Below, one piece after another: positions 1 to 8,789 of a stretch of DNA of 64,000 nucleotides (position 1 is its first letter; every line of letters starts with the position of its first letter). The translations under genes were made by a program, and so were the position numbers. Origin of the DNA: Novosphingobium sp. (GTDB taxonomy: Bacteria > Pseudomonadota > Alphaproteobacteria > Sphingomonadales > Sphingomonadaceae). The stretch spans positions 744,001 through 808,000 of the forward strand of contig JACKKY010000002.1 in assembly GCA_024236175.1 (NCBI GenBank), in the 5' to 3' direction. The notes under the pieces are model-generated. The model saw only the letters and a list, made by a program, of their open reading frames with translations, did not search any database and had not been told where the DNA came from.

Positions 1-2
1 AC

Positions 3-341
3 AACATCAAGAACCTCTACGTCCAGAACGACGAGCGCGGCACCAACCTGATCTTCCGCAAGTTCAAGAACACCGCACGCGTCGGCAAGAACTCGGTCTC
101 CGACAAGGTGGTCGAGATTTCGGCCAATCCCGATGCCGTGTTCGAGGACATCAAGCACCTCGTCGCAGGCGCGGTCGGTCGCGAGATGCTCAAGAGCGGC
201 GATGTCGACCAGGGCATCTTCTGGGCCGGCATGATCCAGGGCCTGATCCACGACATCCCGAGCTGCCAGGAACTGATCGACCGGATCATTTCCGAGGCTG
301 AGGACATCGCCAAGAGCCGGCTCGCCGGCATGGTCGCCTGA
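3..341 (+). CDS. Nitronate monooxygenase / flavin oxidoreductase, C-terminal fragment (5' cut by window edge)
   Basis: Only the last 112 codons are visible; the frame is open from base 3 to a TGA at 339-341, and the beginning lies left of the window. The tail (SGDVDQGIFWAGMIQGLIHDIP followed by a helical end) matches the C-terminus of the NAD(P)H-dependent FMN oxidoreductase / nitronate monooxygenase family, which oxidise nitronates or act as FMN-dependent dehydrogenases. The corresponding stretch of the complete homologue at 22815-23798 (GGQGIGLIGDIPATAEL) aligns with it. The next gene, an enoyl-CoA hydratase, starts 12 bp downstream, so the two are probably one operon. Family is fairly sure; substrate unknown. 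Confidence 0.75.
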   Translation, partial: NIKNLYVQNDERGTNLIFRKFKNTARVGKNSVSDKVVEISANPDAVFEDIKHLVAGAVGREMLKSGDVDQGIFWAGMIQGLIHDIPSCQELIDRIISEAEDIAKSRLAGMVA

Positions 342-353
342 GGAGGGCCGGCC

Positions 354-1136
354 ATGTCTTACAAATGGATCACCTACGCCCTAGAAAACGGCGTCGCGCG
401 GATCGCGCTCAACGATCCGCAGACGATGAACGCCGCCAACCCGGACATGGGCTATGAACTCGTTGACGCATTCGACCGGGCGGCGGACGAAGCTCGCGCG
501 GTCTTGCTGACGGGCGAAGGCAAGGCGTTCTGCTCGGGCGGCAACCTCGCGGCAGCCGTCGAAATCCTCGACGATCCGAAACGCGATTTCGGCGAACAGC
601 TAGAGGTTTCGCTCAACGCGGTGCTGGTGGCGATCAAGCGGATCGACATGCCGGTGGTCACCGCTATCCGCGGCGCCGCCGCCGGTTACGGCGCGGGCCT
701 AGCGGCAGCGGGCGACATCATCGTGATGGGCGAAAGCGCGTTCTTCTACCTCGCGTTCCGGCACGTCGGCCTCGTTCCCGACGGCGGTGCGACCTACCTG
801 CTCAGCAAGGCGGTCGGCCGGGTCCGGGCGATGGAGCTGATGCTGCTGGGCGAGAAGCTGCCGGCCGCCAAGGCGCTGGATTGGGGCCTTGCGACCCGCG
901 TCGTGCCGGATGCCGAGCTCGACGACGCCGCGATGGCGCTCGCGCAGGAGCTGGCCAGCGGCCCGCGCTCGCTCGGGATGATGAAGCGCATGGCCTGGGA
1001 CGCGCTCGACAACGGCTACGAGACCGCGCTCGACATCGAACGCCGCAGCCAGCGCGAAGCCGGCCGCAGCGACGATTTCATCGAAGGCGTCAAGGCGTTC
1101 GGCGAAAAGCGCAAGCCCCGGTTCAAGGGCCGCTGA
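354..1136 (+). CDS. Enoyl-CoA hydratase/isomerase family protein
   Basis: A 260-residue crotonase-fold protein acting on CoA thioesters. The oxyanion-hole segments are visible: AFCSGGNL at about residues 59-65 and GAAAGYGAGLA at about 107-116. The later active-site segment reads GLVPDGGATYLL (Asp143), which resembles the PaaG-type isomerases, where an Asp sits at this place rather than the second Glu of classical hydratases. A double-bond isomerase role is therefore as likely as hydration. The ATG follows GGAGGGCCGGCC, a good ribosome binding site, 12 bp after the upstream nitronate monooxygenase stop. The same gene pair occurs again at 22.8-24.5 kb. Confidence 0.88.
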   Translation: MSYKWITYALENGVARIALNDPQTMNAANPDMGYELVDAFDRAADEARAVLLTGEGKAFCSGGNLAAAVEILDDPKRDFGEQLEVSLNAVLVAIKRIDMPVVTAIRGAAAGYGAGLAAAGDIIVMGESAFFYLAFRHVGLVPDGGATYLLSKAVGRVRAMELMLLGEKLPAAKALDWGLATRVVPDAELDDAAMALAQELASGPRSLGMMKRMAWDALDNGYETALDIERRSQREAGRSDDFIEGVKAFGEKRKPRFKGR

Positions 1137-1150
1137 GCGCCGCGCTCAGC
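1132..1150. terminator. Bidirectional hairpin carrying both convergent stop codons
   Basis: Perfect 8-bp arms GCTGAGCG / CGCTCAGC with a 3-nt loop lie between the ECH gene (stop 1134-1136) and the NTF2-like gene (stop 1146-1148 on the other strand). Both stop codons are inside the stem. There is no T-tract, so termination strength is uncertain. Confidence 0.5.
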
Positions 1151-1652
1151 CGCCCGTTTTCAGCGTGTAGGACGGATCGCTGCGGTCGCGCGCGCCGCCG
1201 CGGCTGCCGAACGGAGAGTCGCTCGGCGGAACCGGATCGAAGCGGGTGTAGTCGACGACCATCGTCCTGCGGGCGATGCGCCACTCCCCGCCCCGGCGCT
1301 CCATCCGGTCGATGTATCGGCCATATGCGACGAAATCGCGTTCGGGGCCCTTGTCGCCGGCGGGAAGCCGGTGCGACGAGATGGTGTAGTGTTCGGCCCA
1401 GGCGCTGTCGCCGTCCACTTCGACCAGCTGGTTGCCGGTGTTGTGCCAGGTGACGGTATACTGGGCGAGCATCTTCTTGCCGAGCGCGATGAAGGCCTCC
1501 AGGTCCAGCTCCTCATGCAGGGCGATCACCGCGTCTGGATGGAAGCACGACCGCATCAGCTCCTCGTCCAGGCGGTCGTTCGCCCGGCAGTAGCGGATAT
1601 GGATGTCCTTGATCTCCGCTTCGGCCAGCAGGTCTTCCGTCGTCTTCGCCAT
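1146..1652 (-). CDS. NTF2-like (SnoaL-type) nuclear transport factor 2 family protein
   Basis: A 168-residue protein with the cone-shaped NTF2-like pattern: an N-terminal helix (EAEIKDIHIRYCRANDRLDEEL), a SCFHPDAVIAL strand, and a late RYIDRMERRGGEWRIARRTMVVDYT strand pair. The family contains small isomerases, dehydratases, cyclases and the beta subunits of ring-hydroxylating oxygenases, so catalysis cannot be assigned. His37 in the FHPDA segment is the type of residue often used in this pocket. The ATG is preceded by GGGAGACGCAC. It lies 23 bp downstream of the CaiB-type gene and is probably cotranscribed with it. A second NTF2-like gene is at 21172. Confidence 0.78.
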   Translation of the reverse strand: MAKTTEDLLAEAEIKDIHIRYCRANDRLDEELMRSCFHPDAVIALHEELDLEAFIALGKKMLAQYTVTWHNTGNQLVEVDGDSAWAEHYTISSHRLPAGDKGPERDFVAYGRYIDRMERRGGEWRIARRTMVVDYTRFDPVPPSDSPFGSRGGARDRSDPSYTLKTGG

Positions 1653-1675
1653 GTGCGTCTCCCGGGTCGGTCCGA

Positions 1676-2917
1676 TCAGATCGCCTTCGCCTCGCGAAGC
1701 TCTTCGATCTGCGCCTCGCTGTAGCCGAGTTCGCCCAGGATCTCGTCGGTGTGCTCGCCCAGCATCGGCGGGGCGCGGCGGATCGTCGCGGGGCTTTCCG
1801 ACATCTGCGCCAGCGGGCTAGCGATCAGGTCGACCGAACCGGCCTTGGCCCAGGCATGCGGCGTCGTCGCGCGCAGCTTGCGGTGCTTGACCTGCGGTTC
1901 TTCCCAGACGTCGGGCAGTTCGTTGTACTTGGCCGCGGGAATGCCCGTCTCGTCGAACTTGGCGAGCAGCTCGGCGACGGTGAACTTGCGGCTCCATTCG
2001 TCGATGATCTCGATCAGCTCGGCCTGGCCGGACTTTGCGCGCTTGAAATTGGAATCGAAGCGCGGATCGGTGAACAGCTCGGGCTGGTCCATCAGCACGG
2101 TGAGGCGGCGATAGTGCTCGTCGGTGCCGGCGGTCAGGTAGACGATGCCGTCGCTGGCGTGGATCAGGTCGGCCGGGCCGCCGCCGTTGCCGCCGTTGCC
2201 GAGCCGCGGCGGGGCGACGCCGCTGATCAGGTAATCCTGCATGATGTGCGAGACCATCGCGACCGAAGTGTCGAGCAGGGCAATGTCGATGAACTGGCCC
2301 TCACCGGTGCGGTTGCGGTACATCAGCGCGCCCATGATCGCGAGCGCCGTGTTGTGCCCGGTCACGAAGTCGACAAGGCTGGGTCCGCACTTCAGCGGGC
2401 CCGCGCCCGGCCGGCCCTCGGGAATGCCGGTGACGGCCATGATCCCGCCGGTCGCCTGGAACAGCCCGTCGTAGCCGGGCAGCGCGGCATCCGGGCCGGT
2501 CTGGCCGTAGCCGGTGACCGAGCAGTAGATCAGCTTCGGATTGACCTTCTTCAGGCTCTCGTAGTCGAGCCCGTACTTGGCGAGGTTGCCCACCTTGTAG
2601 TTCTCGATCAGCACGTCCGCGGTCGCTGCCAGCTTGCGGATCACTTCCTGCCCCTCCGGCTTGGAGTGGTTCAGCGTCATCGAGCGCTTGTTGCGGTTGG
2701 ACACGGTGAAGAAGCTGGACTGCCGCGTCTCGATGCCGTCCTTGCCCTCGACCCATGCGGTGCCGTAGCCGCGACCGTCGTCGCCCACGCCGGGGCGCTC
2801 GATCTTGATCACGTCGGCGCCGAGGTCGCCGAGGATCTGCGCGCCGACCGGGGCGGCGAAAACGCGGGACATGTCGATCACCTTGATGCCCGCAAGTGCG
2901 CTGTTGTTCGTAGTCAT
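1676..2917 (-). CDS. CoA transferase family III (CaiB/BaiF type)
   Basis: A 413-residue class III CoA transferase, which moves CoA between carboxylic acids through an aspartyl-CoA intermediate. The N-terminus LAGIKVIDMSRVFAAP and the DLGADVIKIERPG segment are family hallmarks, and PGYDGLFQATGG places the catalytic Asp at about residue 150. The frame is open a further 69 codons upstream, but that stretch is Arg-rich and unrelated; ATG 2917, after GGCAGGACCC, starts exactly where family members begin. It is divergent from the PQQ dehydrogenase at 3171, with 253 bp between. It is the only visible route to a CoA thioester in the catabolic region, since no CoA ligase is present. Confidence 0.92.
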   Translation of the reverse strand: MTTNNSALAGIKVIDMSRVFAAPVGAQILGDLGADVIKIERPGVGDDGRGYGTAWVEGKDGIETRQSSFFTVSNRNKRSMTLNHSKPEGQEVIRKLAATADVLIENYKVGNLAKYGLDYESLKKVNPKLIYCSVTGYGQTGPDAALPGYDGLFQATGGIMAVTGIPEGRPGAGPLKCGPSLVDFVTGHNTALAIMGALMYRNRTGEGQFIDIALLDTSVAMVSHIMQDYLISGVAPPRLGNGGNGGGPADLIHASDGIVYLTAGTDEHYRRLTVLMDQPELFTDPRFDSNFKRAKSGQAELIEIIDEWSRKFTVAELLAKFDETGIPAAKYNELPDVWEEPQVKHRKLRATTPHAWAKAGSVDLIASPLAQMSESPATIRRAPPMLGEHTDEILGELGYSEAQIEELREAKAI

Positions 2918-3090
2918 GGGTCCTGCCTGCAGTCGCTTGTTCTGGTTAGGAGCGGCGAACGGACCCTGCGAACATCCGCGGATTCGTCGCCACGCGTAGA
3001 GGCTTGTCCCTAACCGCCCGATCCGCGCGGGCCAAGGGGGTAGCTGCGCGGTGCTGCGACGAGGCCTGCCCTTGCCCTGGCGCTGTCCCG

Positions 3091-3102
3091 ACTTTGCATT
3101 GC
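3091..3102. promoter_or_regulatory. Candidate regulatory half-site (12-mer shared with 9379-9390)
   Basis: ACTTTGCATTGC lies in the divergent region between the CoA transferase and the first PQQ dehydrogenase. The identical 12-mer begins the perfect palindrome at 9379. Shared position in front of catabolic genes suggests a regulator site; this is inference. Confidence 0.35.
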
Positions 3103-3170
3103 CGAGCAGCGACTTCGACGGCATGGTGGCAAAAAGCGGGAGCGCAACGCTTCGAGGGGAGAATTACGGG

Positions 3171-5306
3171 ATGCATTGGGGGAAAAGATACTGCCGGTCT
3201 GCACTGGGGCTGGCGCTGGCCGGCATCGCCCTGACCCTTTCGGGCTGCGCGATGAATGCGTCCCCGGGCCCTGCGGCGACCGGCGAGGTTGCGGACAAGG
3301 TGCCCGGATCGGACTGGCCCGGCTATGGGCGCGGCGACGACCAGCAGCATTTCAGCCCGCTTCGCGAGATCGGCGAAGGCAACATCGGGCAACTCGGCCT
3401 TGCCTGGTCGATGGACCTCGCGCCGGGCAATTCGGTGACGGAGCCGCTCGCCGTGGACGGCGTGCTCTACTTCGCCGCCGGGCTGAGCGTCGTCCACGCC
3501 GTCGATGCCGCGTCGGGGGAGCTGCTGTGGAGCTACGATCCCAGAGTCGGCGAAAAGGGCGGGATGAACATGCGGACCGCCTGGGGCGTGCGCGGCATCG
3601 CCTGGTCCAACGGCAAGGTCTACACCGGGACGCAGGACGGCCGGCTTATCGCCATCGACGCCACGAGCGGAAAGCCGGTCTGGAGCGTGCAGACGCTGGA
3701 CCCGGGCCTGCCCGCCCATGTCAACGGCGCGCCGCGCGTGTTCAACGGCAAGGTGATCATCGGCTGGGCCAGCACCATGGGCGTCAACCGCGGATATGTG
3801 ACCGCCTATGACGCCGAGACCGGCGAAAAGGCGTGGCGCTTCTGGACCGTTCCCGGCGACCCTTCCAAGGGCTTCGAGAACGAGGCCATGGCAATGGCGG
3901 CGAAGACCTGGGCCGGCGAATGGTGGAAATACGGCGGCGGCGGCGCGGTCTGGAATTCCATGGCCTACGACCCGGAGACCGACACGGTCTTCATCGGCGT
4001 CGGCAGCCCCTACCCCTGGAGCCACCGCGTCCGCAGCGACGGCAAGGGCGACAACCTGTTCGTCGGCGCGATCGTCGCGCTCGACATGACGACCGGCGAA
4101 TACAGGTGGCACTACCAGCCGACCCCCGGCGACACCTGGGATTTCGACGCGGTGATGGACATCGAGCTGGCCGATCTCGAGATCGACGGCAATGTCCGCA
4201 AGGTGCTGATGCAGGCGCCCAAGAACGGCTTCTTCTACGTGATCGACCGCGTCACTGGCGACTTCATTTCCGCCGAGCCCTTCGTGAAGGTGAGCTGGGC
4301 CTCGCATGTCGACCCGAAGACCGGCAGGCCGGTCGAGATACCGGGCGCCCGCTTCGACAGCGGCAAGCCGGTGCGCGTCACGCCCACCTCGATCGGCGGG
4401 CACAACTGGATGCCGATGGCCTATTCGCCGCAGACCGGCCTGGCCTACATCCCCGTCAACCATTTCGAGGCGGACTACAGCGATCCGCCGGGCAAGTGGA
4501 AACCGTCCACCGACTATCGCGCCGATGCCGGGGTGATGATCCTGGGCGGCCCCGATTTCGGCACCAAGCCCGCATCGGGCAGCCTGCTCGCGTGGTCGCC
4601 GGTGACGCAGAAACCGGTCTGGAGCGTGAAATACCCGACCTACCTCAACGGCGGCGTGCTCGCCACGGCGGGCAACCTCGTCTTCCAGGGCACGATCGAC
4701 GGGTGGTTCAAGGCCTTCGCCGCCGATACCGGCAAGCTCGTCTGGCAGTTCGACACCGGCGCGCCGATCATCGCGGCGCCGATCTCCTACCGCGCCGGGG
4801 GCCGCCAATACGTAACCCTGCTGACCGGCAGCAGCATGGGGATCGCCATGTATGCGCCAACGATGGTGGGCACGGCGGTGCAGAAATACGCGATCGACCC
4901 GATGACGCAGCAGCGCCGCGTGCTGACGTTCGCGATCGGCGGCGACGGGGAACTGGCGGCCGGCCCCGCTCCGGTTCCCCCGCCCGACGACCCGGATTTC
5001 AGGGAAGATCCCGATCGCATCCCGGCCGGCGCCATCGCCTTCGCCTCCCACTGCCTGCAATGCCACGGCGACCGGGCCATCGGCATCGGCAACGGTCCCG
5101 ATCTCAGGCGCTCCTACATCCCGCTCGACAAACAGGCTTTCGACCGCGTCGTGCGCGGCGGCGCGCTGGAAGCGCAGGGCATGCCGAAATATCCGGAATT
5201 CAGCGATGCCAAGCTGGAGGATATCCGCCACTACATCCGCGCGCAGATGGCCCAGTTGCGCGACGGAACCTCGAAGAGGCCGGAAAAATCCTCGATAAGC
5301 TACTGA
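3171..5306 (+). CDS. Lipoprotein PQQ-dependent quinohemoprotein alcohol dehydrogenase (first of a tandem pair)
   Basis: A 711-residue, eight-bladed-propeller PQQ dehydrogenase with a C-terminal cytochrome c domain, expected to oxidise an alcohol in the periplasm and pass electrons through haem c. The N-terminus is a lipoprotein signal, with lipobox LSGC and Cys26 as acylation site. Propeller motifs include GDTWDFD, APKNGFFYVIDR and GGHNWMPMAYSPQTGLAYIP. The haem motif CLQCH is at 628-632, with Met671 in GMPKYPEF the likely axial ligand. ATG 3171 follows GAGGGGAG; an earlier in-frame start at 3051 would hide the signal peptide. It sits 50 bp before a close paralogue. Type II enzymes are normally soluble and periplasmic, so the lipid anchor is unusual. 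Confidence 0.9.
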   Translation: MHWGKRYCRSALGLALAGIALTLSGCAMNASPGPAATGEVADKVPGSDWPGYGRGDDQQHFSPLREIGEGNIGQLGLAWSMDLAPGNSVTEPLAVDGVLYFAAGLSVVHAVDAASGELLWSYDPRVGEKGGMNMRTAWGVRGIAWSNGKVYTGTQDGRLIAIDATSGKPVWSVQTLDPGLPAHVNGAPRVFNGKVIIGWASTMGVNRGYVTAYDAETGEKAWRFWTVPGDPSKGFENEAMAMAAKTWAGEWWKYGGGGAVWNSMAYDPETDTVFIGVGSPYPWSHRVRSDGKGDNLFVGAIVALDMTTGEYRWHYQPTPGDTWDFDAVMDIELADLEIDGNVRKVLMQAPKNGFFYVIDRVTGDFISAEPFVKVSWASHVDPKTGRPVEIPGARFDSGKPVRVTPTSIGGHNWMPMAYSPQTGLAYIPVNHFEADYSDPPGKWKPSTDYRADAGVMILGGPDFGTKPASGSLLAWSPVTQKPVWSVKYPTYLNGGVLATAGNLVFQGTIDGWFKAFAADTGKLVWQFDTGAPIIAAPISYRAGGRQYVTLLTGSSMGIAMYAPTMVGTAVQKYAIDPMTQQRRVLTFAIGGDGELAAGPAPVPPPDDPDFREDPDRIPAGAIAFASHCLQCHGDRAIGIGNGPDLRRSYIPLDKQAFDRVVRGGALEAQGMPKYPEFSDAKLEDIRHYIRAQMAQLRDGTSKRPEKSSISY

Positions 5307-5356
5307 AACCGGCCGGGGATGACCGGCAGGCGCACAGACACGAGCGGGAGAGACCA

Positions 5357-7510
5357 ATGATACAGGCCGTGCTTCGCCGTTCCCCCTTGCTGGCAGTGCT
5401 GGCCCTGCTCGGCCTGGCCCTGTTCGCCCTGCCCGGCTGCAGCAAGGTGGCGGCGAGCAGCGGCGCGGCGGCGATCCTGGCCGACGACAGCAGCGGGGAC
5501 GACTGGCCCGGCTACGGAAGGACTTACGGCGAACAGCATTTCAGCCCGCTGGACGAGATCGACCAGGGCAATGTCGCCTCGCTCGGCCTCGCCTGGTCGA
5601 TGGACCTGCCGCTCGGCAACACCAACACCCAGCCGCTCGCCATCGACGGCGTGCTCTATTTCGCCACCGGGCTCAGCATCGTCCATGCGGTCGACGCGCG
5701 CACCGGCAAGGAACTGTGGCAATACGATCCGCAGGCGGGCGAAAAGGCTGGCCTCAACCTGCGCTTCGGCTGGGGCGTGCGCGGCATCGCCTGGTGGGAC
5801 GGAAAGGTCTTCACCGGCACGCAGGACGGACGGCTGATCGCCATCGACGCGGCGAGCGGAAAGCCGGTCTGGAGCGTCCAGACCTTCCCGCTCGAAAACG
5901 CGTCCTACATCAGCGGCGCGCCGCGCGTATTCGACGGCAAGGTGATCATCGGCTTCGGCGGCACCACCGGGCCGAGCCGCGGCTACGTGACCGCCTACGA
6001 CGCGGCGAGCGGCAAGCAGCTCTGGCGTTTCTGGACCGTCCCGGGCGACCCGGCGAAAGGCTTCGAGAACGAGGCGATGGAGATGGCGGCGAAGACCTGG
6101 GCCGGCGAATGGTGGAAATACGGCGGCGGCGGCGACGTGTGGAACGCGATGGCCTATGACGGGGAGACCGATACCGTCTTCATCGGCACCGGCAGCGGCT
6201 ATCCCTGGAACCGCATCCGCCGCAGCGCCGACGAGAATGGCGACCGCGGCGACAATCTGTTCATCTGCTCGATCGTCGCGATCGACGGCAAGACCGGCGC
6301 CTACAAGTGGCATTACCAGACGGTGCCCGGCGAGACCTGGGATTTCGATTCGGCGATGGATATCGAGCTGGCCGATCTCGAGATCGGCGGCAAGCTGCGC
6401 AAGGTCCTGATCCATGCGCCCAAGAACGGCTTCTTCTACGTGATCGACCGGCAGTCGGGCGAACTGGTCTCGGCCGAGGCCTTCGCCACCGTCACCTGGG
6501 CGAGCGGCATCGACGAGCGCACCGGCCGGCCGGTCGAGGCGCCCGGCGTGCGCTACCGCGACGGGCGGATGGTGCGCATCAAGCCGACGGGAATGGGGGC
6601 GCACAGCTGGATGCCGATGGCGTTCAGCCCCCGCACCGGCCTGGCCTATATCCCGACGATCGATTTCGAGATGGGCTATTCCGACGCGAGCGAGGGATGG
6701 GAGCCGCCCGCCGACCGTTCGCTGAGCGGCGCCAACAACATTTCCGGCGGCGTCTTCATGGGCGGCGTTCCCGCCACCGGCAGCCTGCTCGCGTGGTCGC
6801 CGGTGAAGCAGGAAAAGGTGTGGGAGGTTAAGCATCCCACCCAGCTCAACGGCGGCGTGCTGGCGACCGGGGGGAACCTCGTCTTCCAGGGCACGATCGA
6901 CGGGTGGTTCACCGCCTATGCGGCCGATACCGGCAAGGTGGTCTGGCGCTTCGATGCGAAGGCCCCGATCCTGGCGGCGCCGATTTCCTACCGCGTCGAC
7001 GGGCGGCAGTATGTGACCGTGCTGACCGGCCTCGGCATGAACCATCCGGCGAGCGCGCCCGCGATCAACGGGCCCGACCTGCAGAAATACGGGATCGACC
7101 CGCGCACCCAGGCGCGGCGCGTGCTGACCTTCGCCATCGGCGGCAAGCAAGGCCTGCCGCCGCGCGAAACGCCGCCGCCTGCGGTCACCGATCCCGATTT
7201 CGTCGCCGATCCCGACAGGCTGGAAGCAGGCGGCTATGCCTTCGCGGTGCATTGCGCCACCTGCCACGGCAGCCTTGCGATCGGCATCGGCGGTGTGCCC
7301 GACCTGCGGCGCTCGCCGATGCCGGTGGCGCGCGGGATTTTCGACGACGTCGTCAGGGGCGGCGCGCTGGTTTCACGCGGGATGCCCGCCTTCGAAGAGT
7401 TTTCCGAAGCGAAGCTCGAAAATATCAGGCATTACATTCTCTCGCAGGCCGAAGAGCTTCGCACCCGGGAGTCGCGCGCGTCCGCCGGGGACGGAAAGCC
7501 GGCCGAATAG
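5357..7510 (+). CDS. Lipoprotein PQQ-dependent quinohemoprotein alcohol dehydrogenase (second of a tandem pair)
   Basis: A 717-residue paralogue of the preceding gene with the same architecture: lipoprotein signal (lipobox LPGC, Cys28), PQQ propeller with GETWDFD, APKNGFFYVIDR and GAHSWMPMAFSPRTGLAYIP, then a cytochrome c domain with CATCH at 633-637 and GMPAFEEF giving Met676. The frame runs open far upstream through the first gene, but that is a GC-rich shadow; ATG 5357 is the first codon giving a signal peptide and follows a GGGAGAG ribosome binding site. Long identical stretches with the neighbour indicate tandem duplication. Different residues around the propeller centre suggest different alcohol substrates, which cannot be named. 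Confidence 0.9.
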   Translation: MIQAVLRRSPLLAVLALLGLALFALPGCSKVAASSGAAAILADDSSGDDWPGYGRTYGEQHFSPLDEIDQGNVASLGLAWSMDLPLGNTNTQPLAIDGVLYFATGLSIVHAVDARTGKELWQYDPQAGEKAGLNLRFGWGVRGIAWWDGKVFTGTQDGRLIAIDAASGKPVWSVQTFPLENASYISGAPRVFDGKVIIGFGGTTGPSRGYVTAYDAASGKQLWRFWTVPGDPAKGFENEAMEMAAKTWAGEWWKYGGGGDVWNAMAYDGETDTVFIGTGSGYPWNRIRRSADENGDRGDNLFICSIVAIDGKTGAYKWHYQTVPGETWDFDSAMDIELADLEIGGKLRKVLIHAPKNGFFYVIDRQSGELVSAEAFATVTWASGIDERTGRPVEAPGVRYRDGRMVRIKPTGMGAHSWMPMAFSPRTGLAYIPTIDFEMGYSDASEGWEPPADRSLSGANNISGGVFMGGVPATGSLLAWSPVKQEKVWEVKHPTQLNGGVLATGGNLVFQGTIDGWFTAYAADTGKVVWRFDAKAPILAAPISYRVDGRQYVTVLTGLGMNHPASAPAINGPDLQKYGIDPRTQARRVLTFAIGGKQGLPPRETPPPAVTDPDFVADPDRLEAGGYAFAVHCATCHGSLAIGIGGVPDLRRSPMPVARGIFDDVVRGGALVSRGMPAFEEFSEAKLENIRHYILSQAEELRTRESRASAGDGKPAE

Positions 7511-7534
7511 GAATCCACACAGAGGAGCCAGAAC

Positions 7535-7918
7535 ATGATTGGATACGCACTTGTCGGAAGCAACGACCTGGAAAAGGCCAAGGCCTTCTACGACGAGATC
7601 CTCAAGCCGCTCGGCGGCAAGCCGATGTTCGACCATCCCAGCGGCGGCCGGGTCTACAATTGCGAGGAAGGCCAGCCCAACTTCGGGGTCGTCGGACCTT
7701 TCAACGGCGAGCCCGCGACCTTCGGCAACGGCACGATGATCTCGTTTGTGGCGACGAGCCAGGACCAGGTCCAGAAAGTCTACGACAAGGCGATGGAACT
7801 GGGCGGCAGCGACGAAGGCGCGCCCGGCTGGCGCGGCGACCCGGGCGGATTCTATGGCGCCTATTTCCGCGACCTCGACGGCAACAAGCTGTGCGTCTAC
7901 GGCTTCGGCATCCAGTAG
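7535..7918 (+). CDS. VOC family protein (glyoxalase/bleomycin-resistance fold)
   Basis: A single-module, 127-residue vicinal-oxygen-chelate protein: opening strand IGYALVGSNDLEKAKAFYDEIL, closing strand GGFYGAYFRDLDGNKLCVYG with the metal-ligand position FRDLDGN. Such proteins are metal-dependent lyases, isomerases or dioxygenases, or resistance proteins. The usual N-terminal His ligand is absent (Ala5 or Val7 stands near that place), so metal binding may be incomplete. ATG follows AGAGGAGCCAGAAC. It lies 24 bp after the second quinohemoprotein dehydrogenase and 51 bp before an SDR, and probably belongs to the same transcript. Confidence 0.82.
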   Translation: MIGYALVGSNDLEKAKAFYDEILKPLGGKPMFDHPSGGRVYNCEEGQPNFGVVGPFNGEPATFGNGTMISFVATSQDQVQKVYDKAMELGGSDEGAPGWRGDPGGFYGAYFRDLDGNKLCVYGFGIQ

Positions 7919-7969
7919 GGCCGGACCGCCAGGCGGACGGACGGATCGAAACGAGGAGGAATCGGTAAA

Positions 7970-8746
7970 GTGCAGGTTGCAATCATCACGGGCGCGGGCA
8001 GCGGCATCGGGCTGGCGACGGCGAAACTGCTCCACGAAGCGGGCACGGCGATCGTCGGCATCGGGCGCGACACGGGCAAGCTCGAAAATCTCGAAAAGGA
8101 AATCGGCAATCCCGACCACGTCGCCACCCTTTCGGTGGACGTGACGGCGAAAGACGCGCCGAAGAAAATCGTGCAGCTTGCGCTCGACCGGTTCGGCCGC
8201 GTCGACTACCTAGTCAACAATGCCGGTATCGGCAGCCCCAAGCCGCTTGACGAAACGGACGACGAGACGCTCGACTATTTCCTGGAGATCATGCTGAGCG
8301 CGCCGTTCCGGCTGTGCCGCGAAGTGATCCCGCACCTCGGCGAAGGGGCCAGCGTCGTCAACGTCACCTCGACCTTCGCGCATATCGGCGGAAGGCGCGG
8401 CGGCGCCTATTCGGCGGCCAAGGGCGGTCTCAAGTCGCTCACCGAGCACATGGCCTGCGAATACGGGCCGCGCGGCATCCGCTCCAACTGCGTCGCGCCG
8501 GGCGTGACCCGCACCGAAATGGTCGCGCATCGCTTCGAGGACGAGGCCTTCAAGCGCGTCAATGTCGAGACGACCCCCTACCCCCGCCTCGCCGAGCCGG
8601 AAGACGTCGCCAGCGTGATCGCCTTCCTGTGTTCGCCGGGCAGCGAGATGGTCAACGGCCAGTCGATCGTGGTCGACGGCGGCTGGACCAAGACCAAGTA
8701 TCTCTCGCCGCGGGTGACCAACACCAAATGGGTCGATCCGGACTAG
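7970..8746 (+). CDS. SDR family oxidoreductase
   Basis: A 258-residue classical short-chain dehydrogenase. The NAD(P)-binding TGAGSGIG is at residues 8-15, NNAG follows, and the catalytic Ser and Tyr-x3-Lys are seen in VTSTFAH and YSAAK. The end (VDGGWTKTKYLSP) is the usual SDR closing strand with an added tail. The start is GTG 7970, chosen because GAGGAGGA lies 9 bp upstream and the protein begins directly with the Rossmann strand (QVAIITGAG). It would act in the cytoplasm on a hydroxy or keto intermediate. Confidence 0.9.
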   Translation: MQVAIITGAGSGIGLATAKLLHEAGTAIVGIGRDTGKLENLEKEIGNPDHVATLSVDVTAKDAPKKIVQLALDRFGRVDYLVNNAGIGSPKPLDETDDETLDYFLEIMLSAPFRLCREVIPHLGEGASVVNVTSTFAHIGGRRGGAYSAAKGGLKSLTEHMACEYGPRGIRSNCVAPGVTRTEMVAHRFEDEAFKRVNVETTPYPRLAEPEDVASVIAFLCSPGSEMVNGQSIVVDGGWTKTKYLSPRVTNTKWVDPD

Positions 8747-8762
8747 TCCGTTTGAGGACTAG
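8743..8762 (+). terminator. Small stem-loop at the end of the SDR gene
   Basis: CTAGTCC / GGACTAG are perfect 7-bp arms with a 6-nt loop, starting inside the SDR stop codon. There is no T-tract; it could be a weak terminator or an mRNA 3'-end stabiliser. Confidence 0.35.
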
Positions 8763-8789
8763 GCCGCTCTCCGGTCCGGACAAGCCAGC

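Noticed and set aside
3833..5356. Plus-strand frame that would give the second PQQ dehydrogenase a 500-residue N-terminal extension
   Set aside because: The extension overlaps the first dehydrogenase in another frame and is Arg-rich; ATG 5357 gives a proper lipoprotein signal.
2946..5357. Very long open frame antisense to the first PQQ dehydrogenase
   Set aside because: It is Arg/Ala/His-rich, has no family features, and opposes a clear enzyme; high GC creates such frames (also opposite 5.3-7.3, 18.6-21.1 and 27.8-29.1 kb).
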